A DNA stretch of 34,630 bases, from the NCBI GenBank assembly GCA_012840465.1, contig DULJ01000038.1, positions 1-34,630 of the forward strand. Direction: 5' to 3'. This stretch comes from Caryophanales bacterium. Lineage in GTDB: Bacteria > Bacillota > Bacilli > Bacillales > Bacillaceae_J. The notes under the pieces were generated by a model. The model was given only the letters and a program-made list of their open reading frames with translations. It was not told the DNA's origin and ran no database searches. Below are positions 8,328 to 16,908 of the stretch, piece by piece. Position 1 is the stretch's first letter; every line of letters begins with the position of its first letter. Made by a program: the position numbers and the translations under genes.

Positions 8328-8356
8328 TTCACAAACAAATAAAATTTGTGTAATAT
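8328..8356 (+). promoter_or_regulatory. putP promoter with internal inverted repeat
   Basis: TTCACA (8328-8333), 17-base spacer, TAATAT (8351-8356). Between and over them lies CACAAA (8330-8335) and TTTGTG (8345-8350), a perfect inverted repeat overlapping the -35 box, a plausible operator. It implies putP has its own transcript in addition to any read-through from putC. Confidence 0.5.
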
Positions 8357-8415
8357 AAAGATAGTTCAGATAAACTACAGAATTTTGTAGCAAACAAGAG
8401 GAGGTAAAACAAACC

Positions 8416-9891
8416 ATGGAGAATATGCAATTACTAATCTCTGTAAGCGTATACATGATAGGGATGCTTTGGATCGGGTACTACGCTTATAAACGGACTT
8501 CTAATTTAACAGATTATATGCTTGGTGGTCGTGCTCTTGGTCCGTTAGTAACAGCACTTAGTGCCGGGGCATCAGACATGAGTGGCTGGCTTTTAATGGG
8601 GTTACCTGGTGCAATGTATGCAACTGGATTAAGCGCTTCCTGGATTGCGATTGGTTTAACTTTAGGTGCATGGGCAAACTGGATTTGGGTTGCTCCAAGA
8701 TTAAGAAGTTATACTGAAATTGCGAATAATTCGATTACGATTCCTGGTTATCTTGAAAACCGTTTTGAAGATAAGTCAAAAATGCTGCGCTTAATTTCTG
8801 GTTTAGTTATTATGATCTTTTTTACCTTCTACGTTTCAGCGGGCATGGTTTCGGGTGGGGTATTGTTCGAGAGTACTTTTGGTATAAGCTATCAAACAGG
8901 CTTATTCATCATCACAGGTGTAGTAGTAGCTTACACATTATTTGGCGGATTTTTAGCAGTAAGTTGGACAGATGCGGTTCAAGGTATGATTATGGTATTC
9001 GCCTTAATTCTTGTTCCAGCTGTGACGATTATGGAAGTTGGCGGTATGGGTCCTTCATTCACTGAAATTCGTTCCATCGATCCAGCACTATTAAATATTT
9101 TTACAGGAACTAGTTTCCTAGGAATTGTTTCTCTGTTTGCTTGGGGTCTTGGTTATTTTGGGCAACCACACATTGTTGTACGTTTTATGGCGATTACACA
9201 TGTTGGTGAAGTGAAGAAAGCGCGCCGCATCGGAATGAGCTGGATGATCTTCTCGGTTGTAGGAGCTATGTTTACTGGTCTTGTCGGTATTTCCTACTAT
9301 TCTATTAATGGAATGAAATTAGAGGATCCAGAAACGATTTTCATTATGTTAGGAAATATTTTATTCCATCCCATCATTACTGGTTTCCTTATTTCAGCCA
9401 TTCTAGCTGCGGTAATGAGTACAATTTCTTCACAATTATTAGTAACATCCAGTTCATTAGTTGAGGACTTATATAAAACGTTTTTCCGTCGTGAAGCTTC
9501 AGATAAAGAATTGGTATTAATGGGTCGGTTATCAGTGTTACTAGTGTCAATCGTTGCTCTAAGTCTTGCTTGGTCAAAAAATGATACAATCCTAAACCTC
9601 GTTGGTTATGCATGGGCGGGATTTGGTTCCTCCTTTGGACCAGTCATTTTGCTAAGCTTATATTGGAAGCGTATGACAAAATGGGGAGCTCTTGCTGGTA
9701 TGGTTCTAGGGGCAGTCACTGTTATCGTATGGTCTAACGTAGGCTTATCAAGCGTCTTATATGAAATGATTCCTGGATTTGCCATAAGTTTATTAGCAGT
9801 TTACGTCGTGAGCTTAATGACAGCTAGACCATCAGCTATCGTGGAAGAGCATTTTGAACAACTTGAACAGGCAGTTAAAGGACACAAATAA
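8416..9891 (+). CDS. putP: Sodium/proline symporter PutP
   Basis: A 491-residue solute:sodium symporter with about 13 membrane spans. Diagnostic early motifs are present: YMLGGRALGPLVTALSAGASDMSGWLLMGLPGAMY, read here in parts at residues 35-70, which matches the PutP/OpuE subgroup, plus FGQPHIVVRFMA and the STISSQLLVTSSSLVEDLY block near residue 335. It brings proline in with Na+. It lies 267 bases after putC with its own promoter and is followed by a terminator and then putR, as in the B. subtilis put locus. The OpuE osmoprotectant transporter is close in sequence, so the name rests partly on context. The start follows AAGAGGAGG. Confidence 0.93.
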   Translation: MENMQLLISVSVYMIGMLWIGYYAYKRTSNLTDYMLGGRALGPLVTALSAGASDMSGWLLMGLPGAMYATGLSASWIAIGLTLGAWANWIWVAPRLRSYTEIANNSITIPGYLENRFEDKSKMLRLISGLVIMIFFTFYVSAGMVSGGVLFESTFGISYQTGLFIITGVVVAYTLFGGFLAVSWTDAVQGMIMVFALILVPAVTIMEVGGMGPSFTEIRSIDPALLNIFTGTSFLGIVSLFAWGLGYFGQPHIVVRFMAITHVGEVKKARRIGMSWMIFSVVGAMFTGLVGISYYSINGMKLEDPETIFIMLGNILFHPIITGFLISAILAAVMSTISSQLLVTSSSLVEDLYKTFFRREASDKELVLMGRLSVLLVSIVALSLAWSKNDTILNLVGYAWAGFGSSFGPVILLSLYWKRMTKWGALAGMVLGAVTVIVWSNVGLSSVLYEMIPGFAISLLAVYVVSLMTARPSAIVEEHFEQLEQAVKGHK

Positions 9892-9916
9892 AAAAAGATG
9901 GAAGAGTACTTTTTCG

Positions 9917-9948
9917 GAGATAAGAATCATTTCTTATCTCTTTTTTTT
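9917..9948 (+). terminator. Rho-independent terminator of putP
   Basis: GAGATAAGAA-TCAT-TTCTTATCTC, 10-bp perfect stem, then eight T. Confidence 0.9.
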
Positions 9949-10016
9949 ATTAAGATTGTGATATGATACAGATAGTCAAATTTCGACTAACATCGTGCTT
10001 AAAGGAGGGCTGATTC

Positions 10017-11273
10017 ATGCAGGGCTACTTAGAAAAGGCACTATCACTAACTGAAATACATAAAATTATTGAGTATGTCAGTCATACATTAAAGAAGCCG
10101 GTTATTTTAGAGGATGATCAATTTTATCTTCTTTCTTATAGCTCCTATTATATAAATGACTTCGATGAGGCTAATCAACAAACCATTTTATCAAAAAAAT
10201 GTCCGGTGACGATCCTAGATAAATTTATTGAAACGGGAATCATAGACCAATTAAAATCTATTGCAACACCATTTCGCGTCAAAAAGATAGAGGAAATCGG
10301 ATTAAATCATCGGGTCGTGACAAGTACGAAATATAAAAATGAAATTATGGGTTATATGTGGGTTCAAGAAATTGACGAACCTCTTACTGAAGAAGAAATT
10401 GAGTTCATTCGGGAGGTTTCTTATCATCTTGGAAAGATTCTATATAAAAGAAGTCAAGCAAGACGTGAAAAAAATGAAACAAGGGTGCGGTTCTTTCGTC
10501 AATTGTTGAAGGAACAATCAAAAAATGAAAAACAGATCAGGCAAGAAGCTGAATCACTTAATATAAGGATTCCGCAATTACTTAAGACGATTATCTTTAA
10601 GCTAAAGGATCATAATGAGGAACATTTTGAGTATTTAAAAGATACAGTTCAATCTTACTTAAAAGTAACAGGGAGTATGACGGAACTTCTTGTAGAGTCC
10701 AATCAAATTATCGTCATCTTGGGTGAAAGATCTCAGAAACATAGAATAAATGAACAGGGATTGGACCTAGTTAATCGGGTCATCAAAAGTTCCAAACAGC
10801 AAAATTCCTTGAAAGTGTTTGCGGGAATTGGGACCGCTTACGACCAATTAACGCGATTACGAAAAAGCTTTCTTGAAGGATCAGAAGTGATTAAATCAGC
10901 TGTTTTTCTTGGAACACAGGAACATCTTTCTTTTGAATATGAAAACCTTGGGGTATATAGATATATCCAAGTACTTGCTGAATATAATGCTCAAGTTCAT
11001 TACGTGAACCCGAAATTAGAAAAATTAAAACAGAAAGACGGTGAGAATCAAACCGAGCTATTAAAAACGCTGGAGATCTATTTAAAGAATAACTGCAAAT
11101 CGAAGCCAACAGCGGAGCAATTGTTTATTCATCCCAATACACTTAACTATCGCTTAAAGCAAATTGGAGAATATACTAATATCAATTTTTCTGACTTTAA
11201 TTTAAATTGTCAGTTATTTATTGACTTATTATTGTTGAAAAGCACCATCAGTGGCGAGATGAACGCAAGTTAG
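10017..11273 (+). CDS. putR: PucR-family transcriptional regulator, PutR-like
   Basis: A 418-residue regulator. The C-terminal PucR helix-turn-helix is clear (LKTLEIYLKNNC ... TAEQLFIHPNTLNYRLKQI, about residues 345-385); the middle resembles the GGDEF-like CdaR region with FAGIGTAYDQLTRLRKSFLEG. The N-terminal ~150 residues are probably the sensing part. In B. subtilis PutR activates putBCP when proline is present; the position here, right after putP and on the same strand, supports the same job. It has its own strong AAAGGAGGG binding site and sits behind the putP terminator, so it likely has its own promoter in the 68-base gap. The name is given on family plus context. Confidence 0.85.
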   Translation: MQGYLEKALSLTEIHKIIEYVSHTLKKPVILEDDQFYLLSYSSYYINDFDEANQQTILSKKCPVTILDKFIETGIIDQLKSIATPFRVKKIEEIGLNHRVVTSTKYKNEIMGYMWVQEIDEPLTEEEIEFIREVSYHLGKILYKRSQARREKNETRVRFFRQLLKEQSKNEKQIRQEAESLNIRIPQLLKTIIFKLKDHNEEHFEYLKDTVQSYLKVTGSMTELLVESNQIIVILGERSQKHRINEQGLDLVNRVIKSSKQQNSLKVFAGIGTAYDQLTRLRKSFLEGSEVIKSAVFLGTQEHLSFEYENLGVYRYIQVLAEYNAQVHYVNPKLEKLKQKDGENQTELLKTLEIYLKNNCKSKPTAEQLFIHPNTLNYRLKQIGEYTNINFSDFNLNCQLFIDLLLLKSTISGEMNAS

Positions 11274-11281
11274 TATGTTAA

Positions 11282-11460
11282 ATTCAGTTGGGGTACAAAC
11301 CCTGGCTGAATAAAGTTAAAGCCTTTGGCAAGCCTTGTGATTTTTAAAGGTATTTTTTCGAGCCAAGATCAAAGACTAAGAATGCCACGTCCTGTGGCAA
11401 CGTCTTTGTGCCCCACATCCCGTGGGCCTAAAAATCTAGGCGCTAATAGGCCAAGGCGCA
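11282..11460. repeat. Hairpin-rich intergenic element between putR and the MFS gene
   Basis: Three good hairpins follow one another: ATTCAG/CTGAAT with an inner GGGT/ACCC (11282-11311), GCCAC-GTCCT-GTGGC (11384-11398) and CCCAC-ATCCC-GTGGG (11413-11427). The last two share a CCAC-NTCC-GTGG plan. Then AGGCGC and GCGC repeat around 11438-11459. There is no coding frame. It looks like a composite of dispersed Bacillus-type intergenic repeats, perhaps also ending putR transcription. Confidence 0.55.
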
Positions 11461-11487
11461 TTTGATAAGTGAAACGGAGGACCAACT

Positions 11488-12660
11488 TTGGGAAACAAAA
11501 AGGCATTATTGCTTCTATTTATAATTATGTTTTTAGTAATGGTAGGCTTCGGGATCATCATCCCTGTGCTTCCATTTTTTGCGGAGGAGATCGGGGCTAC
11601 ACCATCTGAGTTAGGCTGGTTAATGGCCGTTTATTCTCTAATGCAGTTATTATTTGCACCGATGTGGGGTCGAATTTCAGACCGAATCGGACGAAAGCCC
11701 GTTTTGTTAATTGGAATAGCGGGGCTCGCCATCTCCTTTTTCTTATTCGCAATGTCTACTGAGCTATGGATGCTTTTTGTAGCCCGAATTATCGGTGGAA
11801 TTTTATCCTCAGCCAATATGCCAACATCAATGGCATACGTTGCTGATATAACCACCCCTGAAGATCGTGGAAAAGGAATGGGGATTATTGGGGCAGCAGT
11901 GGGACTTGGTTTTATTTTTGGGCCTGCTATTGGTGGGCTGTTTTCAAAAGTTAGTTTAGCCACTCCCTTTTGGATCGCAGGCATCGTATCGTTAATTACA
12001 TTTGTTGTTGTGTTATTTGTTTTAAAAGAATCATTGTCAAAAGAAGACAGGGAGCTTACACGAAGCAGAAATGCTGCCGCAACACCTTGGAGCACTGTTA
12101 AAGGGGCAGTGGGCATTCTCTATTTTCTATCATTTTTTATTTCGTTTTCATTAGCGGGTCTAGAAGCAACATTTGCTTATTATGCCGCTGCACGTGCTGG
12201 GATTGATACGGTTAATCTAGGTTATATTTTCATGATAATGGGTTTTGCAGGAGCTGCCGTTCAAGGTGGTTTAGTCGGCCGATTTATTAAAAAGTTTGGT
12301 GAAGGAAAGGTGATTCAGGGCGGGATTATCGTTTCCATCATTGGTTTTGTGTTAATTTTATTTATTAAAGACTTTTTTACAGCAGCACTTTTTTTAACTA
12401 TATTTGGTCTAGGGAATGGTGTCATTCGCCCAAGTGTTTCTTCCTTATTAACCAAAGTGAATACAAGTGGGCATGGAAGTGTAACCGGTGTGCTTTCCTC
12501 CTTTGAATCATTGGGGCGCATCCTAGGTCCGCCATTGGCCGGGCTGCTATATGAAATGATGATTGATTTGCCATATATATCTGGTGCATTGATTTCTGTT
12601 GTTGCGTTTGTGTTGTATCGGATTTATGATAGAAAAACGAAGGTGAGGGCCTCCCTGTAG
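11488..12660 (+). CDS. MFS multidrug-type exporter (NorA/Bmr/TetA-like, 12 TM)
   Basis: A 390-residue major facilitator, DHA1 drug:H+ antiporter pattern. Seen: motif D-like GFGIIIPVLPFF in TM1, motif A GRISDRIGRKPVLLIG between TM2 and TM3, MAYVADITTPEDRGKGMG, and motif C-like GLGFIFGPAIGGLF in TM5, which marks exporters. About 12 hydrophobic spans. Substrate cannot be read from sequence. Translation starts at TTG 11488, seven bases after ACGGAGG; no ATG in this frame has a better site. The stop codon lies in the loop of its terminator. No regulator gene is adjacent. Confidence 0.85.
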   Translation: MGNKKALLLLFIIMFLVMVGFGIIIPVLPFFAEEIGATPSELGWLMAVYSLMQLLFAPMWGRISDRIGRKPVLLIGIAGLAISFFLFAMSTELWMLFVARIIGGILSSANMPTSMAYVADITTPEDRGKGMGIIGAAVGLGFIFGPAIGGLFSKVSLATPFWIAGIVSLITFVVVLFVLKESLSKEDRELTRSRNAAATPWSTVKGAVGILYFLSFFISFSLAGLEATFAYYAAARAGIDTVNLGYIFMIMGFAGAAVQGGLVGRFIKKFGEGKVIQGGIIVSIIGFVLILFIKDFFTAALFLTIFGLGNGVIRPSVSSLLTKVNTSGHGSVTGVLSSFESLGRILGPPLAGLLYEMMIDLPYISGALISVVAFVLYRIYDRKTKVRASL

Positions 12661-12678
12661 TTGGGGGCGCTCTTTTTT
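12645..12678 (+). terminator. Terminator overlapping the end of the MFS gene
   Basis: GAGGGCCTCC pairs with GGGGGCGCTC (one mismatch and one G-U pair), followed by six T. The MFS stop codon TAG at 12658-12660 is in the loop. Confidence 0.7.
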
Positions 12679-12702
12679 GTGCACGCAAGTATGACTTCCT
12701 CG

Positions 12703-13200
12703 TCAACTCGGCCCTATATAAACAGGTGTACCAATCGGTGCAATCCTTGAAAGCTCCTCGACATCATGATTGTACATCCTTATACAGCCATGCGAAACAG
12801 CCTTCCCAATCGAGCTTGGATTGTTCGTTCCGTGAATACCGTAATGTTGCTTCGAAAGGCTCATCCACATCGTTCCAAATGGTCCTCCTGGTGTCGGTTG
12901 TTTATTTATAATAATGTAGTCTCCAACTGGAGTTGCAGTTACCATTTTTCCAACCGCAATCGGATACACCTTCACTAATTTACCATGCTTATATAATGCA
13001 AGTTTCCGATTTGAAATCGAGATATGAATCCGGTAGGGCTGCGATTCAACCGGTCGAAAACCTGGGATTGTTATAAGTTGCCCTAGGTAAATCATATGCG
13101 GATTTATAGTTGGATTTGCTTGGATTATTGCATGGAGAGGGGTCCGATAATCAAGGGCAATTGAACTAAGCGTTTCCCCTTGTTTAACTGTATGTTTCAT
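12703..13200 (-). CDS. ykuD: L,D-transpeptidase YkuD (LysM + YkuD domain)
   Basis: A 165-residue spore-associated peptidoglycan cross-linking enzyme family. N-terminal LysM domain ([16 protein letters not shown] ... LGQLITIPG, residues 3-47) binds peptidoglycan; the catalytic domain carries [14 protein letters not shown] with H123 and SHGCIRM with catalytic C139. There is no signal peptide, as in B. subtilis YkuD, which is made in the mother cell under sigma-K; I see no clear sigma-K promoter here. It is convergent with the MFS gene. Start fixed by AAAAAGGAGA. Confidence 0.93.
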   Translation of the reverse strand: MKHTVKQGETLSSIALDYRTPLHAIIQANPTINPHMIYLGQLITIPGFRPVESQPYRIHISISNRKLALYKHGKLVKVYPIAVGKMVTATPVGDYIIINKQPTPGGPFGTMWMSLSKQHYGIHGTNNPSSIGKAVSHGCIRMYNHDVEELSRIAPIGTPVYIGPS

Positions 13201-13335
13201 AAAAAAATCTCCTTTTTACTGTCTTGCAAAATAGTGCACTTTACTTTGGACATCTTAATAGGTAAGACATCCCATTTGTGCTAATGTATTCATTCATTCA
13301 TTGAGATGTTAATTGCAGTGAATATAGAATAATAG

Positions 13336-13362
13336 AAAAAGACCCTTGGGGGGTCTTTTTCA
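13336..13362 (-). terminator. Rho-independent terminator of the GH31 gene
   Basis: GAAAAAGACCC / GGGTCTTTTTC, nearly loop-free perfect inverted repeat ending 4 bases from the GH31 stop codon region. Confidence 0.85.
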
Positions 13363-13366
13363 TAAA

Positions 13367-15751
13367 CTATTCATAAAATTTAATTGAAAATGTATGCTTT
13401 TCCCTGTTAAATGTGAGCCTATCATTCGCGATTTCTTCATGATTGGCGAAAACTTTTAGCGGCTCTTTTAAAAGATGGATCACAAGTGTCCATTCGCTCC
13501 AGCTTGGTTTAAATGAAGTGTCCGCATTATTAATGAATAGTTGAATATCGGATTCGGTTAGTTGACATGTTATTTTTTTAAGAAGGTATTCGCCTTTTTC
13601 ATAAGCGAATGTTTCCCCGTCATCATCATATAACGTGTAAGCCATTTCTCCTTTTTCGCTGGGATATAGATGAATTTCCAGATTGGTTTCCGGTACCATG
13701 GTGGAGTGCTTGATCGCTCCATGAGCAATCATCGTCCCTTTTTTTATAAAAATCGGCAGCGTTTCAAGGGGAGCTTCCACTAAGATAGGGGTTCCTCCTT
13801 GTATAACCTCATCTGTCCAGTAATTGACCCAATCCCCTTCCGGTAAATACACTACGCGGTGATACGTATCAGGTCTCATAATGGGGGCAATGAGAACATG
13901 ATCCCCAATTAGAAATTGATCCGAGAGATTAGTTGTATTCGGGTCATTTGGATATTCCAAAAATAGCGGTCTCATTACAGGTATTCCAGTTCGGCTTGCT
14001 TCCCTGAATAATGTGTAAAGATGTGGAAGCCATTGATAACGAAGTTGGATAAATTTTTTTATGACTTGTTCATATTTTTTCCCAAAAGCCCATGGCTCCT
14101 GCCTTACCGTATCAAGGGCATTATGATTTCGGAAAAAAGGTGTAAAAGCACCGACCTGCGTCCATCTAGTTAATAGTTGACCGTTTGAATCATGGGCAAA
14201 ACCGCCAACATCTGGACCACAAAATGGAATACCTGAAATCCCAAGATTCATACACATCGGCAGCGACATTTCTAGATGTTCCCAAAAGCTACGATTGTCC
14301 CCTGTCCACACAGCCGCATATCTTTGGATGCCAGCATAGCCTGCGCGGGTTAGTAGGAAGGGACGCCGCATCCCATTTAATTGTTCTTTTAGGCCTTCGT
14401 AAGTGGCCTTTCCCATTAATAAACCATATACATTATGGAGTTCTTGATGAGTTTTTAAGTCCCCGTCGTTATCATGAATAACATCAAGATCCATCGTTTT
14501 TGTCGAATTAAAAACGGCGGGCTCATTCATGTCATTCCATATCCCTTCAATTCCCATATCAGTATAAAATGAATGCTTTTCTCCCCACCATTTTTGCGTT
14601 TCTGTCTTTGTGAAATCAGGGAAGGCGCTTATTCCCGGCCAAACTTCATCGAGGTAAAGGTTCCCTTCTAGGTATTTGCAGAAATGGTTTTGTAGGACGC
14701 CTTCTTTAAAAATGTGATATTCCGGATCCTTTTTGACACCGGGGTCAACGATGGGTACAACGTGAATCCCTTCTTGTTTTAAATCATGGATCAGCTGTTT
14801 TGGATCTGGAAAGGCTGCACGATCGAACGTAAAAACTCGATAGCCGTTCATATAATGAATATCGAAATAAATCGCATCAATTGGTATTTGTTTTTGCGCG
14901 AATTGGCGGACGAGCTCTCTAACTTCCTGCTCCGATTTATAGCTATATTTGGATTGATGGTAGCCTAGGGCCCATTTAGGTGGAAGAGGCTTGCGCCCAG
15001 TTAAATCGGTATACTGCTCGATCACATCTTTAGGTGATGGACCTGCCAAAATGTAATAATCAAGTTGCCCGCCTTCAGCTGAAAAAGAATAAGTATCGTT
15101 GTTAGACCTAAAATCAAATGTTGTTTTAAATGTATTATCAAAGAAAATCCCGTGGGCTTTTCCGTTTCTTACAGTCATGAAGTAGGGGATCGATTGATAT
15201 AACGCATCAGTTTCAGGATTGTGCGGGGCAAAAACATCAGAATTCCACATCGTCATTTTTTCTCCCCGCTTATCAAGAAAACCCGTTTTTTCACCAAATC
15301 CATAAAAATGGTCATCCGCATCCATATTTTTAAAACAAAAGACTGCATTTGTACTCGTATACCCCATCCCTAGTTCGGATTCGGTAACGAGGCTGTTTTC
15401 ATTTTTATCTTCGACATAAACACGAAACGGTGATTTTTGAAGCTCAATAATTAGTTTAGGTGAGGTTAAGATGATCTTGTCATCAAGCTCATCTAGTTGG
15501 ACTGTTACAGTATCAGGCTGTTTAATTAACGCAATACTGCTCTTTAAAGAAGGTTCTGAAAAAGGATTCATGATCATTCGTACAATATCATCTCTATAAA
15601 AAAGTAAACTAACAAATCCGTGTTCACATTGGATAGTGAATATGGATTCGTTTTGATCGAAAGAGAGGAGTGACCCAATATCATAATACATGATCTTAGT
15701 ATGGTTCTCTATAGAATCGGGGTGCACTGCAAAGCTTGAATCTTCTAACAT
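13367..15751 (-). CDS. Glycoside hydrolase family 31 alpha-glucosidase
   Basis: A 794-residue cytoplasmic alpha-glucosidase (no signal peptide). Domains in order: N-terminal beta-sandwich with FYGFGEKTGFLDKRG, (beta/alpha)8 barrel from about residue 255 (PPKWALGYHQSKYSY), C-terminal sheets with YTLYDDDGETFAYEKG. Catalytic nucleophile D407 in GIWNDMNEP and acid/base D485 in VWTGDNRSFWEH are present; the GFAHDSNGQLLTRW motif is intact. GH31 enzymes release glucose from alpha-1,4 or alpha-1,6 glucosides; exact substrate is unclear. It is alone, between two terminators, with no sugar transporter nearby. Start fixed by CAGGGAGGA. Confidence 0.93.
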   Translation of the reverse strand: MLEDSSFAVHPDSIENHTKIMYYDIGSLLSFDQNESIFTIQCEHGFVSLLFYRDDIVRMIMNPFSEPSLKSSIALIKQPDTVTVQLDELDDKIILTSPKLIIELQKSPFRVYVEDKNENSLVTESELGMGYTSTNAVFCFKNMDADDHFYGFGEKTGFLDKRGEKMTMWNSDVFAPHNPETDALYQSIPYFMTVRNGKAHGIFFDNTFKTTFDFRSNNDTYSFSAEGGQLDYYILAGPSPKDVIEQYTDLTGRKPLPPKWALGYHQSKYSYKSEQEVRELVRQFAQKQIPIDAIYFDIHYMNGYRVFTFDRAAFPDPKQLIHDLKQEGIHVVPIVDPGVKKDPEYHIFKEGVLQNHFCKYLEGNLYLDEVWPGISAFPDFTKTETQKWWGEKHSFYTDMGIEGIWNDMNEPAVFNSTKTMDLDVIHDNDGDLKTHQELHNVYGLLMGKATYEGLKEQLNGMRRPFLLTRAGYAGIQRYAAVWTGDNRSFWEHLEMSLPMCMNLGISGIPFCGPDVGGFAHDSNGQLLTRWTQVGAFTPFFRNHNALDTVRQEPWAFGKKYEQVIKKFIQLRYQWLPHLYTLFREASRTGIPVMRPLFLEYPNDPNTTNLSDQFLIGDHVLIAPIMRPDTYHRVVYLPEGDWVNYWTDEVIQGGTPILVEAPLETLPIFIKKGTMIAHGAIKHSTMVPETNLEIHLYPSEKGEMAYTLYDDDGETFAYEKGEYLLKKITCQLTESDIQLFINNADTSFKPSWSEWTLVIHLLKEPLKVFANHEEIANDRLTFNREKHTFSIKFYE

Positions 15752-15823
15752 GAATAAATCCTCCCTGAATTTATTTTCTCTATATAGAATATTTTACCAT
15801 AATAGGAGGAAGGGGGCATCCAA

Positions 15824-15856
15824 CAAAACAGCCGTCCCCAAAAGGACGACCGTTTC
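15824..15856 (-). terminator. Rho-independent terminator of thiT
   Basis: On the - strand AAACGGTCGTCC pairs with GGACGGCTGTTT (12 pairs, two of them G-U), followed by TTG-rich sequence, 21 bases past the thiT stop. Confidence 0.7.
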
Positions 15857-15876
15857 CGAAGTATAATTAACTTCAT

Positions 15877-16467
15877 TTAATTGAACTCTGCGTTTGTAAC
15901 ATTGAAATACTTCGGTGCAGTATTAATGAGCAACAATACAAAAATGGCACTTAAAATAAATGCTGGGAGCATATAGGTGCCATTATATAAAAGTGAGTAT
16001 AGGGCTACTGGAGTTCCTTCCGGTGCATATTCACTGAAAAAGACAATTCCGCCGATAACATGAGCTGCATACCGTAACGCGCTTCCCAATAATGTCCCGG
16101 CAATAACATAGGCGGTAACTTTGCTTTTGGAGTGCTCATTGATCGCATGCTGAATTTGTTTCATGAACACACCGGCCAATCCAATAACAACAAAAGCAAT
16201 GAAGTAATCTAAAAGTCCTTGGATGGGGTGTACAATATAGGCTTGCCCGGTTAGTACCTGAAGACCGCCAAGTAAAAGACCCGAAAGCATGCCGCCCTTA
16301 ATCCCCCATCTAAAAGCAATTAAGAAAACTGGGACCATTGCAATAGAGATAGACCCCCCTTGTGGCCAAAGCCTTAATTGAACCATATTTGCTAATAAAT
16401 CAAAAACATAAGCAAGTGCAGAAAATAAAGCAACTTCTACTAAAAATAACGTCTTACTCCTTTTCAT
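15877..16467 (-). CDS. thiT: Thiamine transporter ThiT (ECF S-component)
   Basis: About 196 residues, six membrane spans, the usual ThiT length. Seen: VEVALFSALAYVFDLL (ThiT ALA-x3-D-type first helix), LRLWPQGGSISIAMVPVFLIAFRWG, which contains the W-x-QGGS loop typical of thiamine S-components, and GSALRYAAHVIGGIVFF with the thiamine-pocket histidine region. It binds thiamine at the membrane and works with a shared EcfAAT module encoded elsewhere. ATG at 16467 is chosen: GGGGGGA lies 10 bases upstream and it comes after the riboswitch terminator; a frame opening at 16554 would read through the terminator hairpin and is not real. Confidence 0.93.
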   Translation of the reverse strand: MKRSKTLFLVEVALFSALAYVFDLLANMVQLRLWPQGGSISIAMVPVFLIAFRWGIKGGMLSGLLLGGLQVLTGQAYIVHPIQGLLDYFIAFVVIGLAGVFMKQIQHAINEHSKSKVTAYVIAGTLLGSALRYAAHVIGGIVFFSEYAPEGTPVALYSLLYNGTYMLPAFILSAIFVLLLINTAPKYFNVTNAEFN

Positions 16468-16492
16468 AAGTAAAAATCCCCCCAAAAAAATA

Positions 16493-16520
16493 AAATAAAA
16501 AAAGCTACCCACAGGGTAGC
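16493..16520 (-). terminator. Terminator of the TPP riboswitch expression platform
   Basis: On the - strand GCTACCC-TGT-GGGTAGC followed by seven T, between the aptamer and thiT. This marks the switch as working by early transcription stop when thiamine pyrophosphate is bound. Confidence 0.9.
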
Positions 16521-16563
16521 CAGCCAAAAGCGTTATAAGTATGAAAACATTCAATACAAATGT

Positions 16564-16651
16564 TCATTCCTACGCTGGCATTACCCAGATCAGGTTAAAC
16601 GGGTCGATACGCATTAGTATCCTCTCAGCCGAGTTCCCTCAGCTCCCCTTA
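16564..16651 (-). promoter_or_regulatory. TPP riboswitch (THI element) controlling thiT
   Basis: Read on the - strand: GGGGAGC, GGCTGAGAGGA, ATACGCATTAG-type variable arm, GACCC, then ACCTGATCTGGGTAATGCC and AGCGTAGGAA. These are the conserved cores of the TPP aptamer. It lies just downstream of a promoter and upstream of a terminator, so free TPP should switch thiT off. Confidence 0.96.
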
Positions 16652-16659
16652 CATTTTTC

Positions 16660-16688
16660 ACTATACCAGTAGTGAAATGGTTTGTAAA
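16660..16688 (-). promoter_or_regulatory. Sigma-A promoter of the thiT riboswitch RNA
   Basis: On the - strand TTTACA, exact 17-base spacer, TATAGT. The expected start point, about 7 bases on, falls at the 5' edge of the aptamer. Confidence 0.75.
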
Positions 16689-16908
16689 TTTTTTTTTACA
16701 TTGTCAAGATTTAGGTTCAAGAGTAATCATTCCTTAATGGTACCACGTCAAATGTTGACAGAATTTATCGAATAATGACAGTGAAAAAAGTCTGTTTTGC
16801 TATTGTAATAAAATACAGTTATGCGTATTAAAAATAGTGTAAAATTAGAAGTTGTGCAGCAAAATAAAACAACAATGAACTATTAACCTGTAGCAAAGGA
16901 GACTTTTT

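Noticed and set aside
11631-12116. 161-codon open frame on the - strand inside the MFS gene
   Set aside because: It lies wholly over a clear transporter gene, lacks a binding site and has no recognisable motif; an antisense shadow.
13288-13303. ATTC tetranucleotide tandem repeat
   Set aside because: Only about four units; it can arise by chance in AT-rich DNA.
16468-16554. 29-residue N-terminal extension of ThiT
   Set aside because: It would be translated from the riboswitch terminator hairpin; the good binding site and family start are at 16467.
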